From positions 1 to 47,102 of the forward strand of contig JANWKA010000133.1 in assembly GCA_025451655.1 (NCBI GenBank): a stretch of DNA of 47,102 nt. Reading direction: 5' to 3'. The notes beneath the pieces are model-generated. The model had not been told where the DNA came from and made no database searches. It saw nothing but the letters and a program-made list of their open reading frames with translations. Shown one piece after another: positions 24,184 through 32,597 of the stretch (positions are counted from its first letter, which is position 1; every line of letters begins with the position of its first letter). The stretch is from Chitinophagaceae bacterium. GTDB lineage: Bacteria > Bacteroidota > Bacteroidia > Chitinophagales > Chitinophagaceae. The translations under genes and the position numbers were made by a program.

Positions 24184-25527
24184 ATGGCCAGTTTCACCCG
24201 GGAAACCATCAGCCCGCAGAACGAAAGAATCCGGATCACCATCGCGGAGGAGGATTATCTGCCTGCTTTTGAGCAATCCCTGAAAAAATTCAGCAAAACG
24301 GCCCAGATCCCCGGGTTCCGCAAAGGCATGGTCCCGGCCAGCCTGGTCCGGAAAATGCATGGCCAGGCCCTTTTCGCCGAGGAGGTGGTCCACAAGGCAG
24401 AACATGAACTGGAAAGCATTCTCCAGAAAGAAAAAATAGAGATCCTGGGTCAGCCTTTAAGTGAAGGGTTCTTCGATACCCCGGACATGAACCGCCCGGG
24501 GCCTTACGAATTCAATTTCGAAATCGGCGTCAAGCCGGATTTTGAGATCCCCAATCTGAAAAAGTTGCTCAGGCTGGTCCATTACCAGGTGGTGCCTACC
24601 CCTGAAGAATTGGAAAAGGAATTTGAAAACTTCCTGGAGAATGCTGCCGAAAAAGTCAGGGTGGACCTGATCGAATCGGAAAAGGATATCCTCCAGGTCC
24701 GGATCGAACCCGCTTCCGGCCCGCAGGAGGGGACTCCCCTGATGCCCAGCCATATTGGAGTCAGTGATTTTGCCCCGTCTTTCCGGGAGCACCTGATGGG
24801 CAGTACCCCCGGGGTTACCCTTGAAATCCATCCCTGGGAAGACCTGCGGGAAGGGTACCCGGGAAAACCGGCAATCCCCGAGGCCGGGATCCCAACCCTG
24901 GACTGGACCCTGACGGTGGAAGGAATCCAGCGTCCCGAACCCCCGGTGCTGGATGAATCTTTCTTCAACCGGGTTTTCCCCGGGAAAGGAACCAGCACCG
25001 TTGAAGGATTCCGGGAAGAATTCTTCCGGGTGACCCGCCAAAATTACCAGGCAGAGGCCGAAGAGCTGCTCCACCATGAGATCTTCGAGGAGCTGGTCCA
25101 CCATACTTCCATGGACCTGCCGGAAGCCTTCCTGAAAAAATGGCTCCAGCATCGGGCTGAAAAACCTTTGTCGCCCCGGGATGCAGACCATCAATATCCT
25201 TCCCTGGACCACCAGCTCCGGTGGAACCTGATCACGGACCGCCTGATCACCGGGCAGGACATCAAGGCCACCACCCAGGAACTGGAAGAGCAGGCCAGGG
25301 AGGAATTTTTCCGCACCTATCCCATGCTCGCCGGTCATGATAGCGCTCTGGATTATGTCCGCAAGCTCCTTTCAGACAAGACCTACCTGCGCAAGACCTA
25401 TGAAAAGGTCGTCACCCGCAAGCTGTTCCAATGGCTGGCCACCCAGGCCGACCTGGAGGAAAAGAAGGTCACCCTCTCCGAATTTTTAACCGAAACCCAA
25501 AAACACCACCCCCATGCACATTCCTGA
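24184..25527 (+). CDS. tig: Trigger factor
   Basis: Ribosome-bound chaperone that receives nascent chains at the exit tunnel. It has 447 residues. The ribosome-docking signature is complete: PGFRKGMVPASLV with GFRKG at 44-48. The C-terminal chaperone arms are recognisable (FREEFFRVTRQNYQAEAEEL, then DLPEAFLKKWLQ). The middle segment (about 150-250) does not show a clear FKBP-type isomerase sequence, as in many Bacteroidota trigger factors. Its last 14 nt overlap the start of clpP, so the chaperone and protease are translated from one message. Confidence 0.93.
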   Translation: MASFTRETISPQNERIRITIAEEDYLPAFEQSLKKFSKTAQIPGFRKGMVPASLVRKMHGQALFAEEVVHKAEHELESILQKEKIEILGQPLSEGFFDTPDMNRPGPYEFNFEIGVKPDFEIPNLKKLLRLVHYQVVPTPEELEKEFENFLENAAEKVRVDLIESEKDILQVRIEPASGPQEGTPLMPSHIGVSDFAPSFREHLMGSTPGVTLEIHPWEDLREGYPGKPAIPEAGIPTLDWTLTVEGIQRPEPPVLDESFFNRVFPGKGTSTVEGFREEFFRVTRQNYQAEAEELLHHEIFEELVHHTSMDLPEAFLKKWLQHRAEKPLSPRDADHQYPSLDHQLRWNLITDRLITGQDIKATTQELEEQAREEFFRTYPMLAGHDSALDYVRKLLSDKTYLRKTYEKVVTRKLFQWLATQADLEEKKVTLSEFLTETQKHHPHAHS

Positions 25528-26221
25528 TGAATTTCGAAAATATGCCGTAAAACACCGGAGGATTTCCGGGATGTTTTACGATGATTACGCCAGGCATTCC
25601 ATCCAGGACCTCACTCCATACATCATTGAGGAAAGGCCCCTGAATGTCGCTTCCATGGACGTGTTTTCCAGGCTCATGATGGACCGCATCATTTTCCTCG
25701 GTGAGCCCGTGGATGATTATGTGGCCAATATTGTCACAGCCCAGCTGCTTTTCCTGGAATCCACAGACCGCTCCAGGGACATCCAGATGTATATCAACAG
25801 CCCCGGAGGAAGCGTTTATGCCGGCCTGGGAATGTATGACACCATGCAATTCATCAGCCCTGATGTGGCCACCATCTGCACCGGTATTGCCGCCTCCATG
25901 GCAGCCGTCCTGATGTGTTCGGGGGTCAAGGGGAAACGCACCGCCCTGAAGCATTCCCGGATGATGATTCACCAGCCTTCCGGGGGAGCTCAGGGACCTG
26001 CCTCCGATATTGAGATCACCGCCAGGGAAATCTCCAAGATCAAGAAGGAACTTTATGAGATTGTAGCCTCCCATTCCGGCCAGCAGGCGAAAAAGGTGGA
26101 AAAGGACAGTGACCGCGATTACTGGATGACTGCGGAGGAATCCAAGGAATACGGCCTGGTGGACGAGGTCCTGGACCGGAACCCGAAAAAGGCGGCCAGG
26201 GGCAACCAGCCCAATCCCTGA
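25514..26221 (+). CDS. clpP: ATP-dependent Clp protease proteolytic subunit
   Basis: Serine peptidase that forms the tetradecameric chamber of ClpXP. It has 235 residues. The catalytic triad is Ser128 (GIAASMAAVL), His153 (MMIHQPSGG) and Asp202 (DRDYWMTAEE). The INSPGGSVYAGLGMYDTM loop is normal. The N-terminus is about 30 residues longer than in E. coli and includes HRRISGMFYDDY; this may be a propeptide. ATG 25514 overlaps the tig end by 14 nt, supporting translational coupling. clpX follows after 68 nt. Confidence 0.97.
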   Translation: MHIPDEFRKYAVKHRRISGMFYDDYARHSIQDLTPYIIEERPLNVASMDVFSRLMMDRIIFLGEPVDDYVANIVTAQLLFLESTDRSRDIQMYINSPGGSVYAGLGMYDTMQFISPDVATICTGIAASMAAVLMCSGVKGKRTALKHSRMMIHQPSGGAQGPASDIEITAREISKIKKELYEIVASHSGQQAKKVEKDSDRDYWMTAEESKEYGLVDEVLDRNPKKAARGNQPNP

Positions 26222-26289
26222 CCCGGAGTTTTTACTACCTTTACAGGTCCGGGCTGGCCTTGAGCCGCCCGGACCATCTTTCCTGATCC

Positions 26290-27513
26290 ATGAAAAGCAC
26301 TGAAATTCATTGTTCCTTCTGCAAAAGGACCAAGGACGAGGTCAAAATCCTGATCGCGGGGGAGGAAGGTCATATCTGCGAGAACTGCGTGGCCAACGCC
26401 CGGGACATCATCGAACATGAACTTTCCAGCTATAAGGCTTCAGCCGATTTCACCCAGAAGATTGCCAAACCGGTCGAGATCAAGAAGTTCCTGGACGAAT
26501 ATGTGATCGGCCAGGACGAGGCAAAAAAGATCATGGCTGTCGCTGTCTACAATCATTACAAAAGACTGCGCCAGCGGCTCGGCGAGGAGGTGGAGATCGA
26601 AAAGTCCAATATCATTATGGTGGGCGAGACCGGAACGGGTAAAACCCTCCTGGCCAAATCCATTGCCCGGATGCTCCATGTTCCGTTTGCCATCGTGGAC
26701 GCCACGGTGTTCACGGAAGCCGGATACGTGGGCGAAGACGTGGAAAGCATCCTTTCCCGGTTGCTCCAGGTATGCAATTATGATATCCCCGCCGCGGAGC
26801 GCGGCATTGTATACATTGACGAAATCGACAAGGTCGCCCGCAAGAGCGACAACCCCTCCATCACCCGGGATGTGAGCGGGGAAGGGGTCCAGCAGGCCCT
26901 CCTCAAGCTGCTGGAAGGCACCGATGTGCTTGTTCCTCCCCAGGGAGGCAGGAAACACCCGGAGCAAAAGATGATGAAGGTCAACACCCAGAATATCCTG
27001 TTCATCTGCGGTGGGGCCTTCGACGGACTGGACCGGATCATTGCGCGCAGGGTTCAAACCCATACCATCGGATTCACGGCCAATAAGGAAAAGGAGGAGG
27101 ACGACCGCCGCAATATCCTGAAATTCGTGAACGCGCAGGACCTGAAATCCTTCGGGATGATCCCGGAACTGCTTGGGAGACTACCGGTCGTGACTTACCT
27201 GAATTCCCTGAATGCCGAAGCCCTGAAAGCCATCCTGACCCAGCCTCGCAATGCGCTTTTCAAGCAATACCACAAGCTATTCGCTGCCGAAGACATCCGC
27301 CTTGAGATCGATCCGGATGTCCAGGATTATATCGTCACCAAAGCCATCGAATTCAAGCTGGGGGCAAGGGGTTTGAGGTCCATTTGCGAAATCCTGATGA
27401 CCGATGCCATGTTCCATCTGCCCAGCACCAGGCAGAAAATGTTCCACCTTACCTGCGACTATGCCCGGGAAAAACTGGATAAATCCACCCTGGCCCGGCT
27501 GAAGGTGGCCTGA
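26290..27513 (+). CDS. clpX: ATP-dependent Clp protease ATP-binding subunit ClpX
   Basis: AAA+ unfoldase that feeds ClpP. It has 407 residues. The N-terminal zinc-binding domain has Cys8, Cys11, Cys30 and Cys33 (CSFC and CENC). Walker A is GETGTGKT (112-119), Walker B IVYIDEID (to 180), and the ClpP-docking IGF loop is at 260-262. The C-terminal small domain ends normally ([18 protein letters not shown]). A TACCTTTA at 26236-26243, one base from the -7 consensus, may give clpX an extra promoter in the 68-nt gap after clpP. Confidence 0.97.
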   Translation: MKSTEIHCSFCKRTKDEVKILIAGEEGHICENCVANARDIIEHELSSYKASADFTQKIAKPVEIKKFLDEYVIGQDEAKKIMAVAVYNHYKRLRQRLGEEVEIEKSNIIMVGETGTGKTLLAKSIARMLHVPFAIVDATVFTEAGYVGEDVESILSRLLQVCNYDIPAAERGIVYIDEIDKVARKSDNPSITRDVSGEGVQQALLKLLEGTDVLVPPQGGRKHPEQKMMKVNTQNILFICGGAFDGLDRIIARRVQTHTIGFTANKEKEEDDRRNILKFVNAQDLKSFGMIPELLGRLPVVTYLNSLNAEALKAILTQPRNALFKQYHKLFAAEDIRLEIDPDVQDYIVTKAIEFKLGARGLRSICEILMTDAMFHLPSTRQKMFHLTCDYAREKLDKSTLARLKVA

Positions 27514-27540
27514 TCCCGATTCCACCAAAAAACCCCACTC

Positions 27541-27807
27541 ATGGAAGAATTGATTGCCAGACTCAGGGCCCAGGCGGGCCTGACCGAAGCACAGGCCACG
27601 GAGGCCGCGACGATTTTCGTCAGTTTTGTTAAAAGCAAGCTTCCTGATGCCCTTCATGGCACCGTGGATTCGGTGCTGAGCTATAAAGGTACCGTCACCG
27701 ACCAGGCCAAGGACAAGGTCCGCCAGTTTTCAGGAGAAGTGGAGGAAACGGCCCGGGAATGGACCGGGAAAGTGGCAGACTTTTTCAACAAGAAAAAAGG
27801 CAGCTGA
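27541..27807 (+). CDS. Small helical protein of unknown function downstream of clpX
   Basis: Protein of 88 residues, entirely helix-prone and without a signal peptide: MEELIARLRAQAGLTEAQA followed by amphipathic helices and a basic end (FFNKKKGS). I do not recognise a family; the helical pattern faintly recalls DUF2267 or phasin-like proteins. It starts 27 nt after clpX on the same strand, so it is probably the last gene of the tig-clpP-clpX run. It converges on the acyl-CoA dehydrogenase gene with only 4 nt between the stops. Confidence 0.7.
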   Translation: MEELIARLRAQAGLTEAQATEAATIFVSFVKSKLPDALHGTVDSVLSYKGTVTDQAKDKVRQFSGEVEETAREWTGKVADFFNKKKGS

Positions 27808-27811
27808 CTGC

Positions 27812-28951
27812 TCATCGCAGGGCTTCCCGCGCAATGACGATCTTCTGGATCTCCGATGTGCCCTCACCAATAGTGCATAATTTCGCATCCCGGTAATATT
27901 TTTCCACGGGATAATCCTTGGTGTACCCGTACCCTCCGAAGACCTGGAGGGCTTCGGTAGCCACCTTCACCGCGACCTCGGAAGCATAGTATTTTGCCAT
28001 GGCTGCCTGCCTGGTGGCAGGCTGATGCCGGTCCCGCAGGGAGGCTGCCTGAAAGGTGAGCAATTCCGCAGCCGCGATCTCGGTGGCCATATCCGCGAGC
28101 TTGAAGGCAATGCCCTGGAAGGAGGAGATCGGCTGACCGAATTGCTTCCTTTGGCTGGAATAGGCCAGCGCGGCCTCATAGGCTCCCTGGGCGATCCCCA
28201 GGGAAAGGGCGGCGATGGAAATCCTGCCTCCGTCCAGCACGGTCAGGGCCTGGATGAATCCCTGGCCCGGCTCCCCGATCAGATTTTCGTCCGGGACCAT
28301 GCAGCCGGAAAAGACCATTTCAGCCGTTTCACTGGCCCGCATTCCCAGCTTGTTCTCCTTCTTGCCCGATCCGAACCCGGGATTGCCCCTTTCCACGATG
28401 AAGGCACTGATCCCGTGGCTGTCTCCAGCCTCCCCGGTCCTGGCCATCACCACCGCCAGATCGCAGCTTTTCCCGTGGGTGATCCAGCATTTGGTCCCAT
28501 CGAGCTGCCAGCCTTCCTTCTTCCTGGTTGCCACACAGGTCATGTTGGCCGCGTCCGAGCCCGTACCGGCCTCGGTGAGGCCCCAGGCGCCCAGGGATTT
28601 TCCGGTGGCGAGAGCCGGCAGCCATTTCATTTTCTGCTCCTCGTTACCGAACTGGAGAATATGACCCGAGCATAAGGAATTGTGGGCAGCCAGGCTGAGT
28701 CCGATGGCCCCGCAGCATTTGGAGATTTCCCGGATGACGACGACGTAGTCGCCATATCCCAAACCGGACCCTCCGTATTTTTCCGGCACCAGCACTCCCA
28801 TGAGGCCCAAGGCTCCAAGGCTGGCGAGCAACTCCCTGGGAAGATGCTGGGCCTCATCCCACTCCATAATATGGGGAAGGATCCGGGTCCTTCCGAATTC
28901 CCGGATGATCCGGATCAGTTCCTGCTGGGTTTCTGTGTACTGGAAATCCAT
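27812..28951 (-). CDS. Acyl-CoA dehydrogenase (short/branched-chain type)
   Basis: FAD enzyme that introduces the alpha-beta double bond in acyl-CoA. It has 379 residues, the standard length. Motifs: [14 protein letters not shown] (flavin and substrate), the [18 protein letters not shown] strand, and the C-terminal IGEGTSEIQ with the catalytic base Glu363, at the position used by short- and medium-chain enzymes rather than by isovaleryl-CoA dehydrogenase. Chain length cannot be fixed from the sequence. The electron-transfer flavoprotein partner is not in the window. The gene begins 69 nt beyond sucD on the same strand; no -7 match lies in that gap, so it may be co-transcribed with sucD. Confidence 0.92.
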   Translation of the reverse strand: MDFQYTETQQELIRIIREFGRTRILPHIMEWDEAQHLPRELLASLGALGLMGVLVPEKYGGSGLGYGDYVVVIREISKCCGAIGLSLAAHNSLCSGHILQFGNEEQKMKWLPALATGKSLGAWGLTEAGTGSDAANMTCVATRKKEGWQLDGTKCWITHGKSCDLAVVMARTGEAGDSHGISAFIVERGNPGFGSGKKENKLGMRASETAEMVFSGCMVPDENLIGEPGQGFIQALTVLDGGRISIAALSLGIAQGAYEAALAYSSQRKQFGQPISSFQGIAFKLADMATEIAAAELLTFQAASLRDRHQPATRQAAMAKYYASEVAVKVATEALQVFGGYGYTKDYPVEKYYRDAKLCTIGEGTSEIQKIVIAREALR

Positions 28952-29020
28952 GGATGTATCGATAGGGGTCCAAAATGGGGCGAACTACATCCGGACCTTT
29001 GGGGATATCGAGGGGGTGAA

Positions 29021-29896
29021 TTACCGCTCGCGCAATACAGATGCCATGGTTTTGCCGATATCTGCTGGGCTGTCCACCACATGAATGCCCGAGGCCCTCA
29101 TGATCGCCATTTTGGCTGCTGCAGTGTCCTCGGCCCCTCCGACGATAGCCCCGGCATGGCCCATCCTCCTCCCGGGTGGCGCGGTTTGTCCTGCGATGAA
29201 CCCCACCACCGGCTTATTCCCTTCCTTTTTCACATAGGCAGCCGCATCTGCCTCCATATTGCCCCCGATCTCCCCGATCATCACGATTCCCCGGGTTTCC
29301 GGATCCTCCATCAGCAGGGCCACAGCCTCCCGGGTGGGAGTTCCGATAATGGGGTCTCCCCCGATCCCGATGGCGGTGGAAATCCCCAGGCCGGCTTTCA
29401 CCACCTGGTCCGCCGCCTCATAGGTCAGGGTCCCGGATTTGGATACGATCCCGATATGGCCTTTCCGGAATACAAACCCCGGCATGATGCCCACCTTGCA
29501 CAGGTCTGCCGAAATCACCCCCGGACAATTGGGGCCAACCAGGCGGGTGGCTTTACCCTTCAGGTATTGTTGGACCAGGACCATGTCCTGAACGGGGATC
29601 CCTTCCGTGATGCAGACCACGAGGCGGATCCCTGCGTCCGCAGCTTCCATGATGGCGTCAGCCGCAAAGGCCGGAGGAACAAAAAGGATCGATACATCTG
29701 CCCCGGTGGCCCTGGCCGCCTGGTCCACCGTGTTGAACACCGGGCGGTCCAGGTGCATGGTGCCCCCCTTTCCCGGGGTCACCCCGCCAACCAGGCAGGT
29801 GCCATACTCGATCATCTGGGTGGCGTGGAAGGTTCCTTCGGTGCCGGTAAACCCCTGCACCATGACCCTGCTTTCCTGATTCACTAAGACGCTCAT
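29021..29896 (-). CDS. sucD: Succinyl-CoA ligase subunit alpha
   Basis: Alpha subunit of the TCA-cycle enzyme that couples succinyl-CoA to ATP or GTP formation. It has 291 residues. CoA binding: [14 protein letters not shown] near 15-28 and TPGKGG. The phosphohistidine is His247 in [23 protein letters not shown] and [12 protein letters not shown] are typical. ATG 29894-29896 ([15 protein letters not shown]) was preferred over a start 9 codons upstream. The beta subunit sucC is not in the window, which is common in Bacteroidota. Confidence 0.95.
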   Translation of the reverse strand: MSVLVNQESRVMVQGFTGTEGTFHATQMIEYGTCLVGGVTPGKGGTMHLDRPVFNTVDQAARATGADVSILFVPPAFAADAIMEAADAGIRLVVCITEGIPVQDMVLVQQYLKGKATRLVGPNCPGVISADLCKVGIMPGFVFRKGHIGIVSKSGTLTYEAADQVVKAGLGISTAIGIGGDPIIGTPTREAVALLMEDPETRGIVMIGEIGGNMEADAAAYVKKEGNKPVVGFIAGQTAPPGRRMGHAGAIVGGAEDTAAAKMAIMRASGIHVVDSPADIGKTMASVLRER

Positions 29897-29920
29897 AGAA
29901 AAAATTGCTGTGAAGGCCGG

Positions 29921-29928
29921 CAAAAATA
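29921..29928 (-). promoter_or_regulatory. Bacteroidota -7 element (TATTTTTG) of sucD
   Basis: Exact TAnnTTTG on the minus strand in the 43-nt gap between mlaF and sucD; predicted leader about 20 nt. It separates sucD transcription from the mlaEF genes. Confidence 0.6.
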
Positions 29929-29939
29929 CCCCCTATTGT

Positions 29940-30743
29940 TCAATCGGCCAATGGAGGTTCCTGGGCCTGGCGATTCTGCATGATTTCAATCTGTCTCATT
30001 TCCTTGGCATCCTGGAGAAACTCCGAGGCGAAAATGAAATGGTTCAGCTTCTCGTCCCGGCTGAAGATGATGTCCCGGTTGGTTCCTTCCCACTGCTTCA
30101 GCCCATTGTACAAATAAAGGATATGGTCACCGATCTCCATTACGGAATTCATGTCATGGGTGTTGATCACGGTGGTGATCTGGTATTCGCTGGTGATCTC
30201 CTTGATCAGTTTGTCAATCACCATCGAGGTCTGGGGATCCAGGCCGGAGTTGGGTTCATCACAGAACAGGTACTTCGGGTTGAGCACGATGGCCCGGGCA
30301 ATCCCCACCCTTTTTTTCATCCCCCCGCTGATCTCCGCCGGATATTTTTTATAAGCCTCCATCAGGTTCACCCGGTCCAGGCAGGACTCGACGCGCATGC
30401 GCTTTTCCTTGGCCGTCAGGTTAGTGAACATGTCCAGGGGAAAGAAAACGTTTTGTTCGACCGTCATGCTGTCGAAAAGTGCCGTTCCCTGGAAAAGCAT
30501 GCCGATCTTCTCCCGGATGGCTTTTTTCTCCCGCTCGGACATGGCTGTGAAATCCTCCCCGCCATATTTGACCTGCCCTTTGTCCACGTTCATGAGTCCC
30601 ACCATGCATTTCATCAGGACGGTCTTCCCGCTTCCGCTGGTCCCGATGATCAGATTGGTTTTGCCCCCCTCCATCACAGCGGACACATCCTGAAGGATCA
30701 TTTTTCCTCCAAAACCTTTCGTAACGTTCAGGACCTCGATCAT
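29940..30743 (-). CDS. ABC transporter ATP-binding protein, MlaF-like
   Basis: Cytoplasmic ATPase of the Mla/MCE type that powers phospholipid or other lipid movement between the membranes. It has 267 residues. Walker A GTSGSGKT is at 34-41, the ABC signature ISGGMKKR at 138-145, and Walker B YLFCDEP at about 158-164. The signature GGMKKR and the substrate-independent layout are those of MlaF/Ttg2A. The C-terminus carries an extra charged tail (to QEPPLAD). It starts 18 nt after the permease gene. Confidence 0.9.
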   Translation of the reverse strand: MIEVLNVTKGFGGKMILQDVSAVMEGGKTNLIIGTSGSGKTVLMKCMVGLMNVDKGQVKYGGEDFTAMSEREKKAIREKIGMLFQGTALFDSMTVEQNVFFPLDMFTNLTAKEKRMRVESCLDRVNLMEAYKKYPAEISGGMKKRVGIARAIVLNPKYLFCDEPNSGLDPQTSMVIDKLIKEITSEYQITTVINTHDMNSVMEIGDHILYLYNGLKQWEGTNRDIIFSRDEKLNHFIFASEFLQDAKEMRQIEIMQNRQAQEPPLAD

Positions 30744-30761
30744 GAGTTGTAATAACAGGCT

Positions 30762-31499
30762 TTATTGCAGCAGGATCGCAGCCAGGCCATAATCGGCGAA
30801 CAGGATCAGGATGCAGCTCACCACCACCGATGTCGTGCTGGCCCGGCCGATCTCCAGGGCACCGCCCTGGACATAATAACCGAAATAAGCCGAAATGCTG
30901 GAGATGATGAAGGCGAAAGTATAAGACTTGATGAGCGCGAAAAACACGTTGAAGCTGTTGAAGTTCTTCACCAGGCCCTGGAGGAATTGCTGTTTTCCGA
31001 GGATCCCGGCCAGTTCCCCGGCAAGCAGCCCTCCGGTGATTCCCAAAAACCCCGCGATGATCACCAGGCAGGGGATCACCAGCAACGCGGCGAGTATCTT
31101 GGGAAGGATGAGATAGGCCTTGGTATTGATCCCCATGATCTCCAGGGCATCAATCTGTTCGGAGACCCGCATGTTGCCCAGTTCAGAGGCGATCTTGGAC
31201 CCGATCACCCCGGCAAGCACGATGCAAACCATGGTGGGTGCCAGCTCCAGGATCAGGGTGTCGCGGACCACCATCGAAATGGTGGTCTTGGGGATCCAGG
31301 GGCTGACCAGCTGGTAGGCCGTCTGAACGGTGGTCACGCCACCCAGGAAAACGGAAATGATCATCACGATGCCCAGGCTTCCCAGTCCGATTTCAACACA
31401 CTGGTGCATGAACTCCTTCCAGTACATTTTCACGCTTTCCGGCCTGGACCACATGCCCTTCAGCATCAGCAGATACTTACCGAAATGATAGAAGAACAT
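30762..31499 (-). CDS. MlaE-like ABC transporter permease
   Basis: Integral membrane permease of 245 residues with five to six hydrophobic segments, forming the membrane core of a lipid transporter with the adjacent ATPase. MlaE-family motifs are LELAPTMVCIVLAGVIGSKIASELGNMRVSEQIDALEIMG (split here by description) and the terminal YYVQGGALEIGRASTTSVV. The MCE-domain protein (MlaD) that normally accompanies MlaE is not adjacent. In Bacteroidota it is often found next to mlaF, so its gene may be elsewhere or the pair works with a distant partner. Confidence 0.92.
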   Translation of the reverse strand: MFFYHFGKYLLMLKGMWSRPESVKMYWKEFMHQCVEIGLGSLGIVMIISVFLGGVTTVQTAYQLVSPWIPKTTISMVVRDTLILELAPTMVCIVLAGVIGSKIASELGNMRVSEQIDALEIMGINTKAYLILPKILAALLVIPCLVIIAGFLGITGGLLAGELAGILGKQQFLQGLVKNFNSFNVFFALIKSYTFAFIISSISAYFGYYVQGGALEIGRASTTSVVVSCILILFADYGLAAILLQ

Positions 31500-31516
31500 G
31501 CCTGTTTAATCTGGGC

Positions 31517-31524
31517 CAAATATA
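31517..31524 (-). promoter_or_regulatory. Bacteroidota -7 element (TATATTTG) of mlaE-mlaF
   Basis: Exact TAnnTTTG on the minus strand just past the stop of the kinase-like gene; leader about 13 nt. It suggests that mlaEF are transcribed separately from the malic enzyme unit. Confidence 0.65.
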
Positions 31525-31541
31525 CAGATTTGCCCGAGGGT

Positions 31542-32597
31542 TCACTTAACAAGGCTTTGGACCAGGAGCCGCTTGAGACTTCTTTCGATGATTTGGCCCA
31601 TCGTGGTGCACCGGCCGAATGCAGGGTCATCATAATGGCGCGCCAGTTCCTGGCCAAGCTGGCTGATTTTGGCGGCCGTGGAGACCTCATCGGTGCGGAT
31701 CACATCCCGGAGATCCTTGATCCGGTGCCGCTGGACCTTAATGCGGCGCGCCATGAGCGCCCTTTCCTCCTGCTGGTATTGCCTGATGGTCTCCGGGTTG
31801 AGCAGCGTCGCGGCAAGTTCAACGAATGCCCTGTTCTCAGGGAAGGACTGGGGCATGTAAACCAGCAACCGGCCTTCGAAAAACTGCTGATCGAAGTCAA
31901 TGGCCCGGATCCGGAACTGAACATCATCGAAATCCGGGGTGATGTCAAATACGAAATTGTAGGACCTCATGTCCCCAAGCAACCGGACAAAGCACCTTTC
32001 GTTGAATTTTACGAACTCCTTGGCGATCCGGTTGCGGTTGAACTCGGGGCGGCCCAGGTAATGGGCGATGAACTGGTCCCCGGGTACCCCGGCAATATGC
32101 TCTTCCACCAGCGTATTGCCATCCACGAAGAAATTGATCCAGTAAGGGGAGAGGATATGTTCCAGTTCCAGTCCGTAAATCCGGGAGGCATCTGCGACCT
32201 TGATATAGAAATAATCATAAACATCGTTAAAATCGTTTACGATCTTGACCCGGAATGGATGGGAATTTCCGAAGCTGCAATAATCCACCCGTTCAATATG
32301 GAGGTGCTCCTCGGCGGTGAAATCCCCTCCAGCCTTGAGGATGGAATAGGTCCGCTTCAGGTCCCGGTAGATCCGGTTCATAGCCTCCTGCGGATAAAAA
32401 ACCGATTGCCAGAGGGTGTCTTTGCCCTCCTTGTCGTAAACCGGGATCACAGCGTCATAATATTTCAGCTCTTCGTAGGACACCGGAAGCCGGATCTCCC
32501 GTTCATAGATCCGGAGATACCTGCGGAAGGCAGGGATCAGCGGATAGGTGATCTTCTTTCTGGAGATCCTCGGAACGGAAATGGGGTCCATGGTCAT
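31542..32597 (-). CDS. Uncharacterised protein with protein-kinase-like fold signatures
   Basis: Cytoplasmic protein of 351 residues with no signal peptide. I know of no characterised member. The order of motifs matches the kinase-like superfamily: a beta-strand lysine (YIKVAD, Lys133), a following helix with Glu145 or Glu147 (GLELEHIL), a hinge-like LVEEHIAGVPGDQF (163-176), a catalytic loop LGDMRSYNF with Asp209 and Asn214, and a metal-binding IDFD (Asp234/Asp236). The residue that is usually His in HxD is Leu207, so catalysis may be altered. The C-terminal 100 residues are helical and basic. ATG 32595-32597 overlaps the TGA of the malic enzyme gene (ATGA), which decides the start and implies coupled translation. 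Confidence 0.72.
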   Translation of the reverse strand: MTMDPISVPRISRKKITYPLIPAFRRYLRIYEREIRLPVSYEELKYYDAVIPVYDKEGKDTLWQSVFYPQEAMNRIYRDLKRTYSILKAGGDFTAEEHLHIERVDYCSFGNSHPFRVKIVNDFNDVYDYFYIKVADASRIYGLELEHILSPYWINFFVDGNTLVEEHIAGVPGDQFIAHYLGRPEFNRNRIAKEFVKFNERCFVRLLGDMRSYNFVFDITPDFDDVQFRIRAIDFDQQFFEGRLLVYMPQSFPENRAFVELAATLLNPETIRQYQQEERALMARRIKVQRHRIKDLRDVIRTDEVSTAAKISQLGQELARHYDDPAFGRCTTMGQIIERSLKRLLVQSLVK

